25,733 nucleotides of DNA, from positions 1 through 25,733 of the forward strand of contig JAHDYR010000010.1 of assembly GCA_019828565.1 (NCBI GenBank). The letters run 5' to 3'. The translations under genes were made by a program, and so were the position numbers. This document shows, piece by piece, positions 9,225 to 17,156 of the stretch. The notes below the pieces were generated by a model. The model saw only the letters and a list, made by a program, of their open reading frames with translations, searched no databases and was not told the origin of the DNA. The stretch comes from Carpediemonas membranifera. Taxonomy: Eukaryota; Fornicata. How positions within the stretch are numbered: position 1 is the first letter of the stretch; every line of letters begins with the position of its first letter.

Positions 9225-9743
9225 ACGGTTTTCCGTGTTTGGTGCTTGTATGATTGTCCAAAGCGCAGTCTCGCACTCTCTCACAGATCGCATGCGCAAA
9301 ACTGCATCCCCCAAAAGCATTCTGTCTCCCACTCCAACGCCGCCAGAAGGTAAGTGGCCATTCGCGATGTTTTATCGGACGTATTGGGCGACGTCATCAT
9401 GACCATGTCCATGTGCATCGAGTTGAGTGGCAGGAATGCCGATCAAGGCAGTTGGAGAAGAGCTACATAACGTGCCTTATGATGTAACCGGCATTCCACC
9501 ACCTGACAGACATCCTGACATCCTAAGCTGCTCCCGATTCATTCATTCTCAATCATAGATTTCGGTCTTCTTTGGTCAAGACTGCCAACTTAGCGCCAGG
9601 TATGTTGGTAGACCCCAGAAGGCTCCCCCACCGGCGACCCGACTCGGGTTGGTCCACTGTAATTTGTCGATACATCCAAGATCTTCATCTGCTTTTAGAC
9701 GGATCACGAGTGCTTGACTTACAATCACCAACAGCCTCTGGCG
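9225..9743. other. Intergenic region and probable WRKY 5' leader
   Basis: 519 bp without a supported gene. It contains GGTCAA (9574-9579) and TTGACT (9714-9719), matching the W-box TTGAC[CT] on the minus and plus strand, at about 165 and 25 bases before the WRKY ATG. A GTATGT occurs at 9600 and a pyrimidine-rich CACCAACAG at 9726-9734, but no mini-intron pairing there is convincing. Confidence 0.4.
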
Positions 9744-10856
9744 ATGAACTTCTATAGCAACTACTCTATTTCACCCCCAATGACCTCAAGCAGCATGGTT
9801 GTTTCTGGTTCCACCAGCGCTTTCCCATCTAGCATGTATGGATCCTTCGATTCAGTGATGAATGCCATCCCACAGCCCTCTGTTTCGCGCGGTCCTTTCA
9901 ATTTGTCTGCTGCTGTTCCTTCCATTGACGAAGATGACAGTAACTCAAACGGCAAGCCTCAGCCAAAGAATGGGAAGAAGCAAGGGTACTATTCCGCCGA
10001 AGTACTCGCAGATGGCTACCACTACCGCAAGTACGGCCAGAAGTTCAGCCGTTCGTCTCCCTACCCCACATGCTACTACAAATGCGCCCACCCCGGTTGC
10101 CCCGTCAAGCGCCACATCTCCCGCGACGCCGACGGCAAGCTTAACAACCACTACCGTGGCTCCCACACACACGTGCCTCCCCAGATCCGTAGGGTCGAGG
10201 TGACGAGTCAGGAGGAGTTCATCTCCGTCGTCACGGAGGAGTGCAAGTTCCTAGGCGACTGGGTTGAGTCGGAGGGGCCCACCGCGACTGAGAAGAAGAG
10301 CTCGTCCGAGAGGAAGCTAGTGGTGGTCGCTAAGGGCCCTGTGGACACAGCAGACGACTCGTTCCACTGGAAGAAGTACGGGTCAAAGATCGTCAAGTCT
10401 TCGACTGTCCAGAAGTCATACTACCGCTGCGCCCACCCCGCATGCCCTGCCAAGCGTCTCATCCAGAAGCCGACGGACACCAAGGGCGACGTCGAAACCA
10501 CGGTCGTCTACCAGGGCGCCCACAACCACCCCATCGCCCCCCGCGAGCCCAAGGTCGAGGTGGTACAGTCCGGCCCTGTCATCCCCGAGGACGTCATCGC
10601 CAACGCCAGTCCGCTGCTCGCCGCCACGGTGCCCGAGACTTCCCTAGGCCCCATGGGCGTCCTGACCAACGGGCAGCGCGTCCTCGTCGTGCCCACGCCC
10701 GACCAGAGCATGAGCAGCGCCCTGCTGTACTCCACCGGGCTGGGGTCGATCTGGGACAACGCTGTGCCCCAGGACCTGCACGGTGGGGCGGGCATGGAGC
10801 TGAGTAACCTGCCCAGCATCCCTCCGATCTCGGCCATCAACACGTTCGGGGTATAG
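9744..10856 (+). CDS. Double WRKY-domain transcription factor
   Basis: 370-residue putative DNA-binding regulator, presumably nuclear. It has a Ser-rich N-terminus, then WRKY domain 1 (heptapeptide YRKYGQK at residues 94-100, zinc ligands in CYYKCAHPGC and HTH). Domain 2 follows (WKKYGSK at 209-215, ligands in YYRCAHPAC and HNH), and then a low-complexity C-terminal tail of about 100 residues. Both domains keep the C-x4-C...H-x-H zinc site. The first heptapeptide has Tyr in place of the leading Trp, and the second has Lys for Arg and Ser for Gln, so binding to the classical W-box may be altered. Two-domain WRKY proteins are known in plants, Dictyostelium and Giardia. I chose the ATG at 9744 because codons upstream in frame lack an ATG. 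Two W-box-like sites lie upstream. Candidate TAAA at 10881. Confidence 0.95.
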   Translation: MNFYSNYSISPPMTSSSMVVSGSTSAFPSSMYGSFDSVMNAIPQPSVSRGPFNLSAAVPSIDEDDSNSNGKPQPKNGKKQGYYSAEVLADGYHYRKYGQKFSRSSPYPTCYYKCAHPGCPVKRHISRDADGKLNNHYRGSHTHVPPQIRRVEVTSQEEFISVVTEECKFLGDWVESEGPTATEKKSSSERKLVVVAKGPVDTADDSFHWKKYGSKIVKSSTVQKSYYRCAHPACPAKRLIQKPTDTKGDVETTVVYQGAHNHPIAPREPKVEVVQSGPVIPEDVIANASPLLAATVPETSLGPMGVLTNGQRVLVVPTPDQSMSSALLYSTGLGSIWDNAVPQDLHGGAGMELSNLPSIPPISAINTFGV

Positions 10857-11091
10857 GGGACATAACACTCTCGCTGTTTATAAAGGCTCGCCCGCGTATA
10901 GCGCCGAATTCCCCCGGCCCGGCCGGTGGTTGTCAGACCTGCCATGAGACACCCCGGGATGAGTCTAAACCCGCCCATGCCGTGCAGGGCGAGCTCGGTC
11001 TAGTTCCGATGTGGTTCGTAAGGGCGCAAGATCCGGGGTATCCTGCACCAACAAGCAGTCACACCGCAGCAACTACAGCAATAGCGTTGAA

Positions 11092-11568
11092 ATGACCGGA
11101 AAACCAGCAATTACTGCAGCAGAAGCCATTCGCTTGTGGGAAAAGATTGATTTAACTCTCGAAGGCCCCATTGTTCACGGTTTCGGCCGTGGAAAGAGTC
11201 AATTGCAGTGCCCAACAGCCAATGTGGACCCCAACTGCGTCAGGGAAGAGGTTAAGGAGATCCTAGCCCAGCGTATGGGAGTATATGCCGGCTATGCGAC
11301 CTTCTCATGCAACAACGCTGCCGCGGACCATGGCGAGCGCTATCCCATGGTCATGAGCATCGGGACGAACCCGACGTACGAGAACTGCAACCTGACGATC
11401 GAGGCGCACCTGATGCATGAGTTTAAGGAGGACTTCTACGGCGCGACACTCAAGCTCGAGGTGACCCATCTGATTCGGACCAACACGAAGTTTGTGAGCT
11501 TCGAGGAGCTGAAGACAGCTATATTTGACGATATCAAGCTGTATGCACAGCGTCTGAAGAGGCAGTGA
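11092..11568 (+). CDS. RFK: Riboflavin kinase (flavokinase)
   Basis: 158-residue monofunctional enzyme that phosphorylates riboflavin to FMN using ATP. The family signature GPIVHGFGRGKSQLQCPTANV holds the nucleotide/metal-binding PTAN motif. It is followed by GVYAGYA, PMVMSIGTNPTY, the TIEAH segment with the probable catalytic Glu, and HEFKEDFYGATLKLEV. There is no FAD synthetase domain, as in most eukaryotic RFKs and unlike bacterial RibF. The GTNPTY box looks more like the bacterial form than the animal GWNPYY form. The ATG at 11092 gives the family's usual length; the frame is open a further 81 bases upstream but only from a GTG. Probably cytosolic; no targeting signal seen. Candidate TAAA at 11611, 43 bases after the stop. 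Confidence 0.93.
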   Translation: MTGKPAITAAEAIRLWEKIDLTLEGPIVHGFGRGKSQLQCPTANVDPNCVREEVKEILAQRMGVYAGYATFSCNNAAADHGERYPMVMSIGTNPTYENCNLTIEAHLMHEFKEDFYGATLKLEVTHLIRTNTKFVSFEELKTAIFDDIKLYAQRLKRQ

Positions 11569-11735
11569 GTCTGGTGTGAGCTTTGAGCTTTGATGATGAG
11601 CATGCCTGTATAAATGGCGGTGATGGTGGAGTGGGCCACAAGGGGGTGAACGTGTGGGGCTGTGTCAACTATCTGGCCCAGCTTTCACTGGCTCGACTCG
11701 GCTGAAGTCGCATTGAAGTGAATCCGGCAACCGTT

Positions 11736-12412
11736 ATGCCTCCGAAAGGCACAAGCAAAGAAGAGAAAGTCTTTAAGATAGGCCAGATAGTTCAAGAAAG
11801 CGTTTGTATTGATTTCACGCTGTTACGAAGAACGATGTTTGGAATATGAAGGAATTGGAGGCTACAATCCCAAAGAAGGTCGGAATCAGCGGAATGCAAC
11901 TGAAAGACTTCATCCAGGCGGCGTTAGACGAGGATGTGATCACAACAGAGAAGATTGGCGGCGGCCGTTACTACTTTAGGTTCCCAGGACTCGCCGTGGC
12001 GGAGACAGACAGCAAGCACGAGGCCATCATCGCCGAGGAGACAGAGCTTGGGGGACGATTGGCGGAAACCAAGGCGAAACTTGAGCAATTGCAGGCTGAA
12101 CGGGTCGTGAGTGACGATCGTTCAGCCAAGCTCGCAGAACTCCACGCTCTGCACACCAGAGAGAAGGAGATTAACGCTGAGTTGAAGAAATACGCAGCCC
12201 TTGACCCCGAGCTGCTCCACAAGAAGAGTGTGGGCCGCTCGGCCGCCCTGGACTCCGTCAACCGGTGGACGGACAACACGATGACCCTCGTCTCCGTCTG
12301 CAAGAACCAGTTCGGCATCGACGAGTCTGAGATCAAGAGGGCGATGGGCGTGACGCAGGACTTCGACTTTATTGAAGAGGGCGACCTGAAGAAGCTCGTC
12401 AAGGTGAAGTGA
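11736..12412 (+). CDS. MND1: Meiotic nuclear division protein 1, Mnd1 (two exons)
   Basis: Joining 11736-11801 to 11831-12412 gives 215 residues, close to the usual 205-220. With Hop2, Mnd1 stimulates Dmc1/Rad51 strand exchange during meiotic recombination in the nucleus. The N-terminus MPPKGTSKEEKV continues through the splice into DVWNMKELEATIPKK, matching the family's DVF-x-LK-x-LE-x-x-x-PK block of the winged-helix domain. Next come IGGGRYYFRFPG, a leucine-zipper coiled coil (about residues 90-160) and the hallmark VNRWTDNTM, with a QDFDFIE C-terminal segment. The unspliced downstream frame alone would start at a Met inside the winged helix, which argues for the 5' exon. A TAAA at 12492 lies close to the next gene. 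Presence of Mnd1 suggests that the organism keeps a meiotic recombination pathway. Confidence 0.93.
11802..11830 (+). other. 29-nt spliceosomal intron in MND1
   Basis: Starts GTTTGTATTG and ends GTTACGAAG; phase 0, between codons for Ser22 and Asn23. Splicing restores QESNDVWNMKELE, the conserved Mnd1 N-terminal block. The donor differs from GTATGT at one base, and the 3' end TTACGAAG fits the TTACNNAG pattern of the other two introns. Confidence 0.88.
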
Positions 12413-12526
12413 GCTATCGGACGTTGGCAGCGGGCGATTGGCTGGGTGATGGGCAAGTGAGGTCGGAGTCGGCAGTGCTTGCGGCAGCGGCTAAACTGCT
12501 TACATACACGAACCACCACTGACTAA

Positions 12527-13807
12527 ATGATGAGCTATAACCCGGATTCGCGGGATCCAGCGTCTGTTAGCTGCCATCTATGCGGGCAATCCTTCCTTGT
12601 TTCCTCCATCCGCGTTCACAGCCAGGCTTGCGCGCAAAACCGGCTCAAAGTGATCGACAGACTCGTGGAACTCGGCTATAGGACACGAAAACAAGACCAC
12701 AAGCTCCCAGATCCACCGATTGCCCCCGTTCCGAACAGCGCAGCCCACAATGTTGAGGACCTCTGTGCGGCCTTCTCGCGAGAGGCCATGGAGATCTACC
12801 ACAAGCACACGATGCCCTGCCCCCACTGTCGCCGCGGGTTTGAGCCCCGTGCGCTGCTCGACCATGCCCCGACGTGCCATGACCGGAACATCGACAAGGA
12901 CCCGCCCTATCGGTCCAACACCCGGCGGACATCACAGACGGCCACGCCTAAGCAGAGGCAGTACATGTGTAACATCTGCGGGAGCATGTTCGACCGTGCC
13001 AAGCTCATAGAACACAGACCGGGGTGCGAGGCTGAGTTCCGGACGAAATACCCCCACAGAGATGTCCCCCAGATGACGATAGAGGAGCCTGAACCCGAGC
13101 CGGTGCACATGCCAGTACAGGACTCATCGCCAAGACTCCCGCCGCCCCCAGCCACGCCGTCGTTCAACGCCCCGTCGTTCGAGGCTCCCCCGCCGTACGA
13201 GAGCCCCAAGCCGGACAGGCGGGAGCAGCAGCCGAGGGCTGAACCGACGGAGCAGGTTAAGGTCGAGGCTGATGGTCGTATCGCGTGCAAGTTCTGTGGC
13301 AGGAAGTTCGCAGCTGAGAGAATCAACAGGCACGAGGAGATCTGCAACAAGCTCGCCACCAAGGCCGCTTCCAGCCCCGCGGCCAAGAAGACGCCGATGA
13401 CCAAGTCGAAGAGCCCCGCCCCCACCAAGCCGCGGCAGCCTGGCCGTGCGACCACGGGGGACGGCAGGGTCGTGTGCCGGTACTGCGGCAGGGGGTTCAA
13501 CGGCGACAGGATCAGCGCGCACGAGGACATCTGCCAGAAAGTGGAGAACCGACCTGCAGGCCGCCCCAAGACGTCCGCCTCGCCGCACGTCCGGTCACCT
13601 GCCAAGTCCAAGCCGTTCGACCAGGACTCCCCACTGCCTAGCCGCCCACTCCCCGGGAGGAGCCCGCCTAGTGCTAGCCGTCGGACGGCTCCTGGTGCGG
13701 GCGGTGTGGACGGGCCGAGGGAGCTGTGGGCCTTCTGCCCGAGATGCGGGCTGCCCTTTGCTACTAGTAGATGCACGCGGTGTGGGACTGTCAGAAAGAC
13801 GTTCTGA
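12527..13807 (+). CDS. Multi-C2HC zinc finger protein (ZC2HC1/ZNF474-like)
   Basis: 426-residue protein with five fingers of the C-x2-C-x12-H-x4-C type. They start at about residues 16 (CHLCGQSF), 98 (CPHCRRGF), 148 (CNICGSMF), 254 (CKFCGRKF) and 317 (CRYCGRGF). Each keeps the pattern CxxCGxxFxxxRxxxHxxxC. A last CPRCG...CTRCG pair near residue 404 looks like a small zinc ribbon. The linkers are rich in Pro, Ser and basic residues and probably disordered. This arrangement matches the zf-C2HC_2 family, common in flagellated protists and in animal ZC2HC1 and ZNF474, whose molecular role is poorly known. Nucleic-acid or protein binding cannot be decided from sequence. It begins 114 bases after MND1. 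Candidate TAAA at 13813, five bases after the stop. Confidence 0.85.
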   Translation: MMSYNPDSRDPASVSCHLCGQSFLVSSIRVHSQACAQNRLKVIDRLVELGYRTRKQDHKLPDPPIAPVPNSAAHNVEDLCAAFSREAMEIYHKHTMPCPHCRRGFEPRALLDHAPTCHDRNIDKDPPYRSNTRRTSQTATPKQRQYMCNICGSMFDRAKLIEHRPGCEAEFRTKYPHRDVPQMTIEEPEPEPVHMPVQDSSPRLPPPPATPSFNAPSFEAPPPYESPKPDRREQQPRAEPTEQVKVEADGRIACKFCGRKFAAERINRHEEICNKLATKAASSPAAKKTPMTKSKSPAPTKPRQPGRATTGDGRVVCRYCGRGFNGDRISAHEDICQKVENRPAGRPKTSASPHVRSPAKSKPFDQDSPLPSRPLPGRSPPSASRRTAPGAGGVDGPRELWAFCPRCGLPFATSRCTRCGTVRKTF

Positions 13808-14436
13808 GGCGGTAAATGGCGCATACATTTTTTGCAAGACAAGCACAGCTTTGACAAACCTGTCAGGTCAGGTATGTAGACTGGCCCTGACACCAGCAGG
13901 GGGGGGGGGGTGACTGAATCGAACTGATGCATGACTGTGTGGCTGGGGTGAGTCTGCCCCTCGCTTTACTCGCCACTCGCCACTCGATCCGACCGGCCGC
14001 TGACCTCCTCGAGGGCTGAGACAAAACAATAGACTTCATCCAAACATAAGCACATGATGAGTCGGGACGGCCTAACAGTGGGGACGCCCCGGCGAGGGAA
14101 GCAAGAATGGCATGTCAAGGAAGCAGCTTTATGCGCCAGCGTTGCCCTCAGGTCGAGGAGTTGGGTGAATACTTTCACCAGCCTCAGCAGCTGATAAAGT
14201 AAACAGTAACAACAACAACGAGGGTGTCAACGATGCCAGGGGCCTGCCAGAAAGCCCCAGCCCACTGCCATCAAGCACCAGCGGAGACGCCGGAAGTCCA
14301 GTATTTCGAGTCCATGGACGCATGAGCGGGTAACAACAGCTCCGGGCCACTAATACTGCTGGCGCTGGCCCTCGGCCTGGGGTCGCCATAAAGCCTCTCG
14401 GAGTTGGACAAATATTTCGGCGAGCGAAACGTTGGA
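13808..14436. other. Longest intergenic region, with a 12-G run and a mini-intron-like segment
   Basis: 629 bp without a convincing gene. GTATGT at 13872 pairs with CTGACACCAG/CAG ending at 13896 or 13899, giving 25 or 28 bases that look like the introns in this window. It lies after the zinc-finger stop, so it would be in a UTR or non-coding RNA. A run of 12 G follows immediately at 13899-13910. A 31-codon ORF starts at 14107, and an AAC triplet repeat lies near 14206-14218. An extra 5' exon of the coiled-coil gene may be hidden here. Confidence 0.4.
13899..13910 (+). repeat. Homopolymer run of 12 G
   Basis: Twelve consecutive G between CACCAGCA and TGACTGAATC. It is the longest homopolymer I see in the window. 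Length may be unreliable in sequencing, and the tract could form G-rich secondary structure. Confidence 0.9.
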
Positions 14437-16959
14437 ATGAACGTTGCGCCGCAGCTAGATGGTGTGGAACCACCAACATCAGATCTAGATGAGAATGTTG
14501 CGCCCGAGAACGTCGCGGAGAACGTCGAGGAAGAGCCCGAATCACCGAGCACAGCGAATATCGTTCAAACCCTTCGAGACAGGCTAGCATTGAACGAACG
14601 GCTTGAAGATAAGGTAATAGACGAGAAGCTTCCGCGCCTCCAGAAGTTTGTAGACCGCACAGTTGTCGCTGCGCGCGAACGGATGTTTGACGTCATCGAG
14701 GACAGAAAGGTGTGGGTCACCGACCCCTTCTTCGTCCGCGAGCCCGACGACAAGCTCAAGCCGCATTCTATGCTCCCTCTGTTCCGAATGCCGTTCGAGC
14801 ACGCCCTTTCAGAGCTGGCGTCCGACATTGGCGCCCAGTACGAGGTAGCCGCTCGGTCCATGGTGGAAGAAGCCGCTGAACTCGACCGAGCCCGCATCGA
14901 GGAGCTCAATAGGACCTGCATCGAGCTCATGAGCCGGCTGGAGGAGTCTACGGATCTCATCGGCCAGGCGAAGCGGGAGACGGCCTCCTTTACCGTCCGA
15001 ATGACGGACCAGCGCGAACGGTACCTGAAGGAGGTGCAGCTACTCCGGGAGCAACTCTTCCAGAAGGGCCGCCTTGGCCAGCACTACGAGCCGTTCAACG
15101 TCAACCTCCTCAACCCCAGCGCCGGCAAGGGCGTGTCCGAGGCGGAGATGCAGGCGGAGCTGGACTCCCAGAAGGAGAAGCTGATGAATCAAATGATGAG
15201 GATGGAGCAGGCATACCAGGAGCGGCTCGCCGAGAGAGAGCGGGCAGAGCAGATGCAGCGGGAGAGGGCGGAGGCCGCAGAGAGGAAGATCAAGCAGCTC
15301 GAGGACCTCGTAGTCGAGATGGAGCAGAAGCATAAGGCAGAGATCGAGCGCCTCGAGGCCGAGCACCAGGCTGAGATCGAAGCCCTCAACGCCAAGCACG
15401 AGGCCGAGATGCAGGCGCTCAGAGAAGAACATGAGAGGGAAAAGAAGCGTCTGCAGGGCGAGATCGATCGCCTAGAGGCCGAGGCAGAGCGGTACCGCGC
15501 ACAGATCGAGGAGCTCGAGACCCAGGTCGCCGGGCTGAAGGAGGAGCTCGAGCAGGCCCAGGCTAGGTACGAGGCCCTCGAGGAAGAATTCGAGCAGTTT
15601 AAGGAAGAGGCAGCAAACCGGGAACGGGAGCTTCAGGAGGAGATTGCGACACAGGGGGCTAAGATTGAGGAGCTGTCGGCCGAGGTGGAGGCCCTGCAGA
15701 CCGAGCTCGCCCTGAAGGAGCAGCAGATTGCCCAGCTCGAGGAGAAGGTCGAGCAGCTGGAGGAGGAGGCGGCGCAGAGCCGGGCTATCATTGCTCAGAA
15801 GGACGCGATCATCGCCGAGAAGGAGGCCGCGCTCAAGGAGGCCGAGGCTAAGAACAAGGACCTCTCCAAGCAGCTCGAGGACGCCGAGGCCAAGGCCCTC
15901 AAGCTCATGCAGGAAGCGGCCGAGCGGGATGCCCAGCTCCGCGAGGGCATGGCCGACGAGGGCTGGAACATGCTGCGGCACGGCACACGGGCCATGACGC
16001 TGAAGAAGGCGGCCAAGGACTACGGCGACGCCGGGGACGTGTTCGAGCGGTTGTGGCGCCGTGCGAAGGAGCTCGCCGACCGTGCCCGCGACCGTCGGGA
16101 GGCCCTTAGGGATGAGCGTACCAGGAACGTCGAGCGGGTGCTGCGGGCTGTGAGTCTGCTGAACAAGCACGGCAACGTGTACAACTCGGCCCCTGCTCCG
16201 GCCCGTGACATCTCGTTCAGCACGGTTGACATGACGCAGCACTGGCAGAGCCGGCAGCGGACGGCGGGGGCGGCCCACACGGCGTACCAGTTCGCCCCCA
16301 CTGACAGCGACGTCCGGGCCCCTGTCAGCACGTACAGCATGGCCGCCACACTCACACCGGGCCGCGTCGTCCAGATTGAGAGGGGGTCGTTCGACTCGGC
16401 GACTTCGTTCCCACGGTCCCCGAGCGGCAGCAGGCGAGGCCGGGACCTGGCCCTGCCGTTTACAGAGGGCGGCCGGACTCCAAACACCCCCGTCACCGTC
16501 CCGTCGGCCCCGGACGTCGAGGTGTCGTTCGATGCTGAGAGCAAGGTGGGGTCTGGCCGGAGGACGGCGGTCACCACCCGCACGAGGACTTACGTCGTGG
16601 CGGGCACGGAGGTGGTAAGTGACAGGAGCGTCAGGACGCCGGACCCCGTGCCCGGCCCGCCCGCCATGATCCGGACTCGCCCCAACACCAGCAGCGGCAG
16701 GGAGCGGCAGGTCGCCGGCTACACCGCCCCCGTCCGGACACAGGCCCCGCCCACGGTCTTCAGCCAGGACCCCACCGCGAGACGGCGGGCTATCGTCGAC
16801 GCGCTGATGGCCGACCGCGTTGGGATCCGCAGTCCGAGCATGAGGCCGCGGACCAGTAGCGGGACGCCGACAGCGGGCACGCCACCCGGGTCAGTCAAAG
16901 GGCGGAGGTGGGAAACGACGCGGGAGTACGCCAGCTTCAATTTCACCCCTGGGCGGTGA
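14437..16959 (+). CDS. Long coiled-coil protein, function unknown
   Basis: About 840 residues. An acidic N-terminus (residues 1-45) is followed by a mixed region with DRTVVAARERMFDVIEDRKVWV and a segment LREQLFQKGRLGQHYEPFNV (about 205-225). A long, nearly unbroken coiled coil spans about residues 230-510, rich in Glu/Lys/Gln/Leu heptads with locally repeated units such as AEIEALNAKHEAEMQAL. The C-terminal 300 residues are Arg/Ser/Thr/Pro-rich and basic, with repeated RT/TSSG motifs (PNTSSGRER, PRTSSGTPT), and probably disordered. This layout suggests a cytoskeletal or basal-body scaffold, but I do not recognise an orthologue. The frame is open upstream to 14392 without an ATG, so the ATG at 14437 is the best start unless a 5' exon exists. 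No membrane segment. Candidate TAAA at 16986. Confidence 0.85.
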   Translation: MNVAPQLDGVEPPTSDLDENVAPENVAENVEEEPESPSTANIVQTLRDRLALNERLEDKVIDEKLPRLQKFVDRTVVAARERMFDVIEDRKVWVTDPFFVREPDDKLKPHSMLPLFRMPFEHALSELASDIGAQYEVAARSMVEEAAELDRARIEELNRTCIELMSRLEESTDLIGQAKRETASFTVRMTDQRERYLKEVQLLREQLFQKGRLGQHYEPFNVNLLNPSAGKGVSEAEMQAELDSQKEKLMNQMMRMEQAYQERLAERERAEQMQRERAEAAERKIKQLEDLVVEMEQKHKAEIERLEAEHQAEIEALNAKHEAEMQALREEHEREKKRLQGEIDRLEAEAERYRAQIEELETQVAGLKEELEQAQARYEALEEEFEQFKEEAANRERELQEEIATQGAKIEELSAEVEALQTELALKEQQIAQLEEKVEQLEEEAAQSRAIIAQKDAIIAEKEAALKEAEAKNKDLSKQLEDAEAKALKLMQEAAERDAQLREGMADEGWNMLRHGTRAMTLKKAAKDYGDAGDVFERLWRRAKELADRARDRREALRDERTRNVERVLRAVSLLNKHGNVYNSAPAPARDISFSTVDMTQHWQSRQRTAGAAHTAYQFAPTDSDVRAPVSTYSMAATLTPGRVVQIERGSFDSATSFPRSPSGSRRGRDLALPFTEGGRTPNTPVTVPSAPDVEVSFDAESKVGSGRRTAVTTRTRTYVVAGTEVVSDRSVRTPDPVPGPPAMIRTRPNTSSGRERQVAGYTAPVRTQAPPTVFSQDPTARRRAIVDALMADRVGIRSPSMRPRTSSGTPTAGTPPGSVKGRRWETTREYASFNFTPGR

Positions 16960-17156
16960 GGCATGTAATTTATGTGATAGTAACGTAAATGGAGTACTTT
17001 CGGGTCTAGGAATGTGGATGTGAGGCCAATTTATCAGAGAACGGCTAATGCACGTGAGTAATGCAGCCAGTGTAGTACATATGCATAAGGCTGGTTCCTT
17101 CCTCACTTTCTGACTGCGTCTTTCTCGTGTTTTGCCAGTTTTGGCAATGATCACCG

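Noticed and set aside
9600-9734. GTATGT...CACCAACAG as a 135-base intron in the WRKY leader
   Set aside because: Much longer than the three supported introns, and the TTAC is too far from the AG; no coding evidence needs it.
13912-13935. GTTCGATTC (tRNA B-box-like) on the minus strand
   Set aside because: The flanking bases do not form a T-arm stem and no acceptor or anticodon arm could be drawn.
14107-14202. 31-codon ORF before the coiled-coil gene
   Set aside because: Short, no similarity, no splice signal linking it to the main frame; could be a uORF but unsupported.
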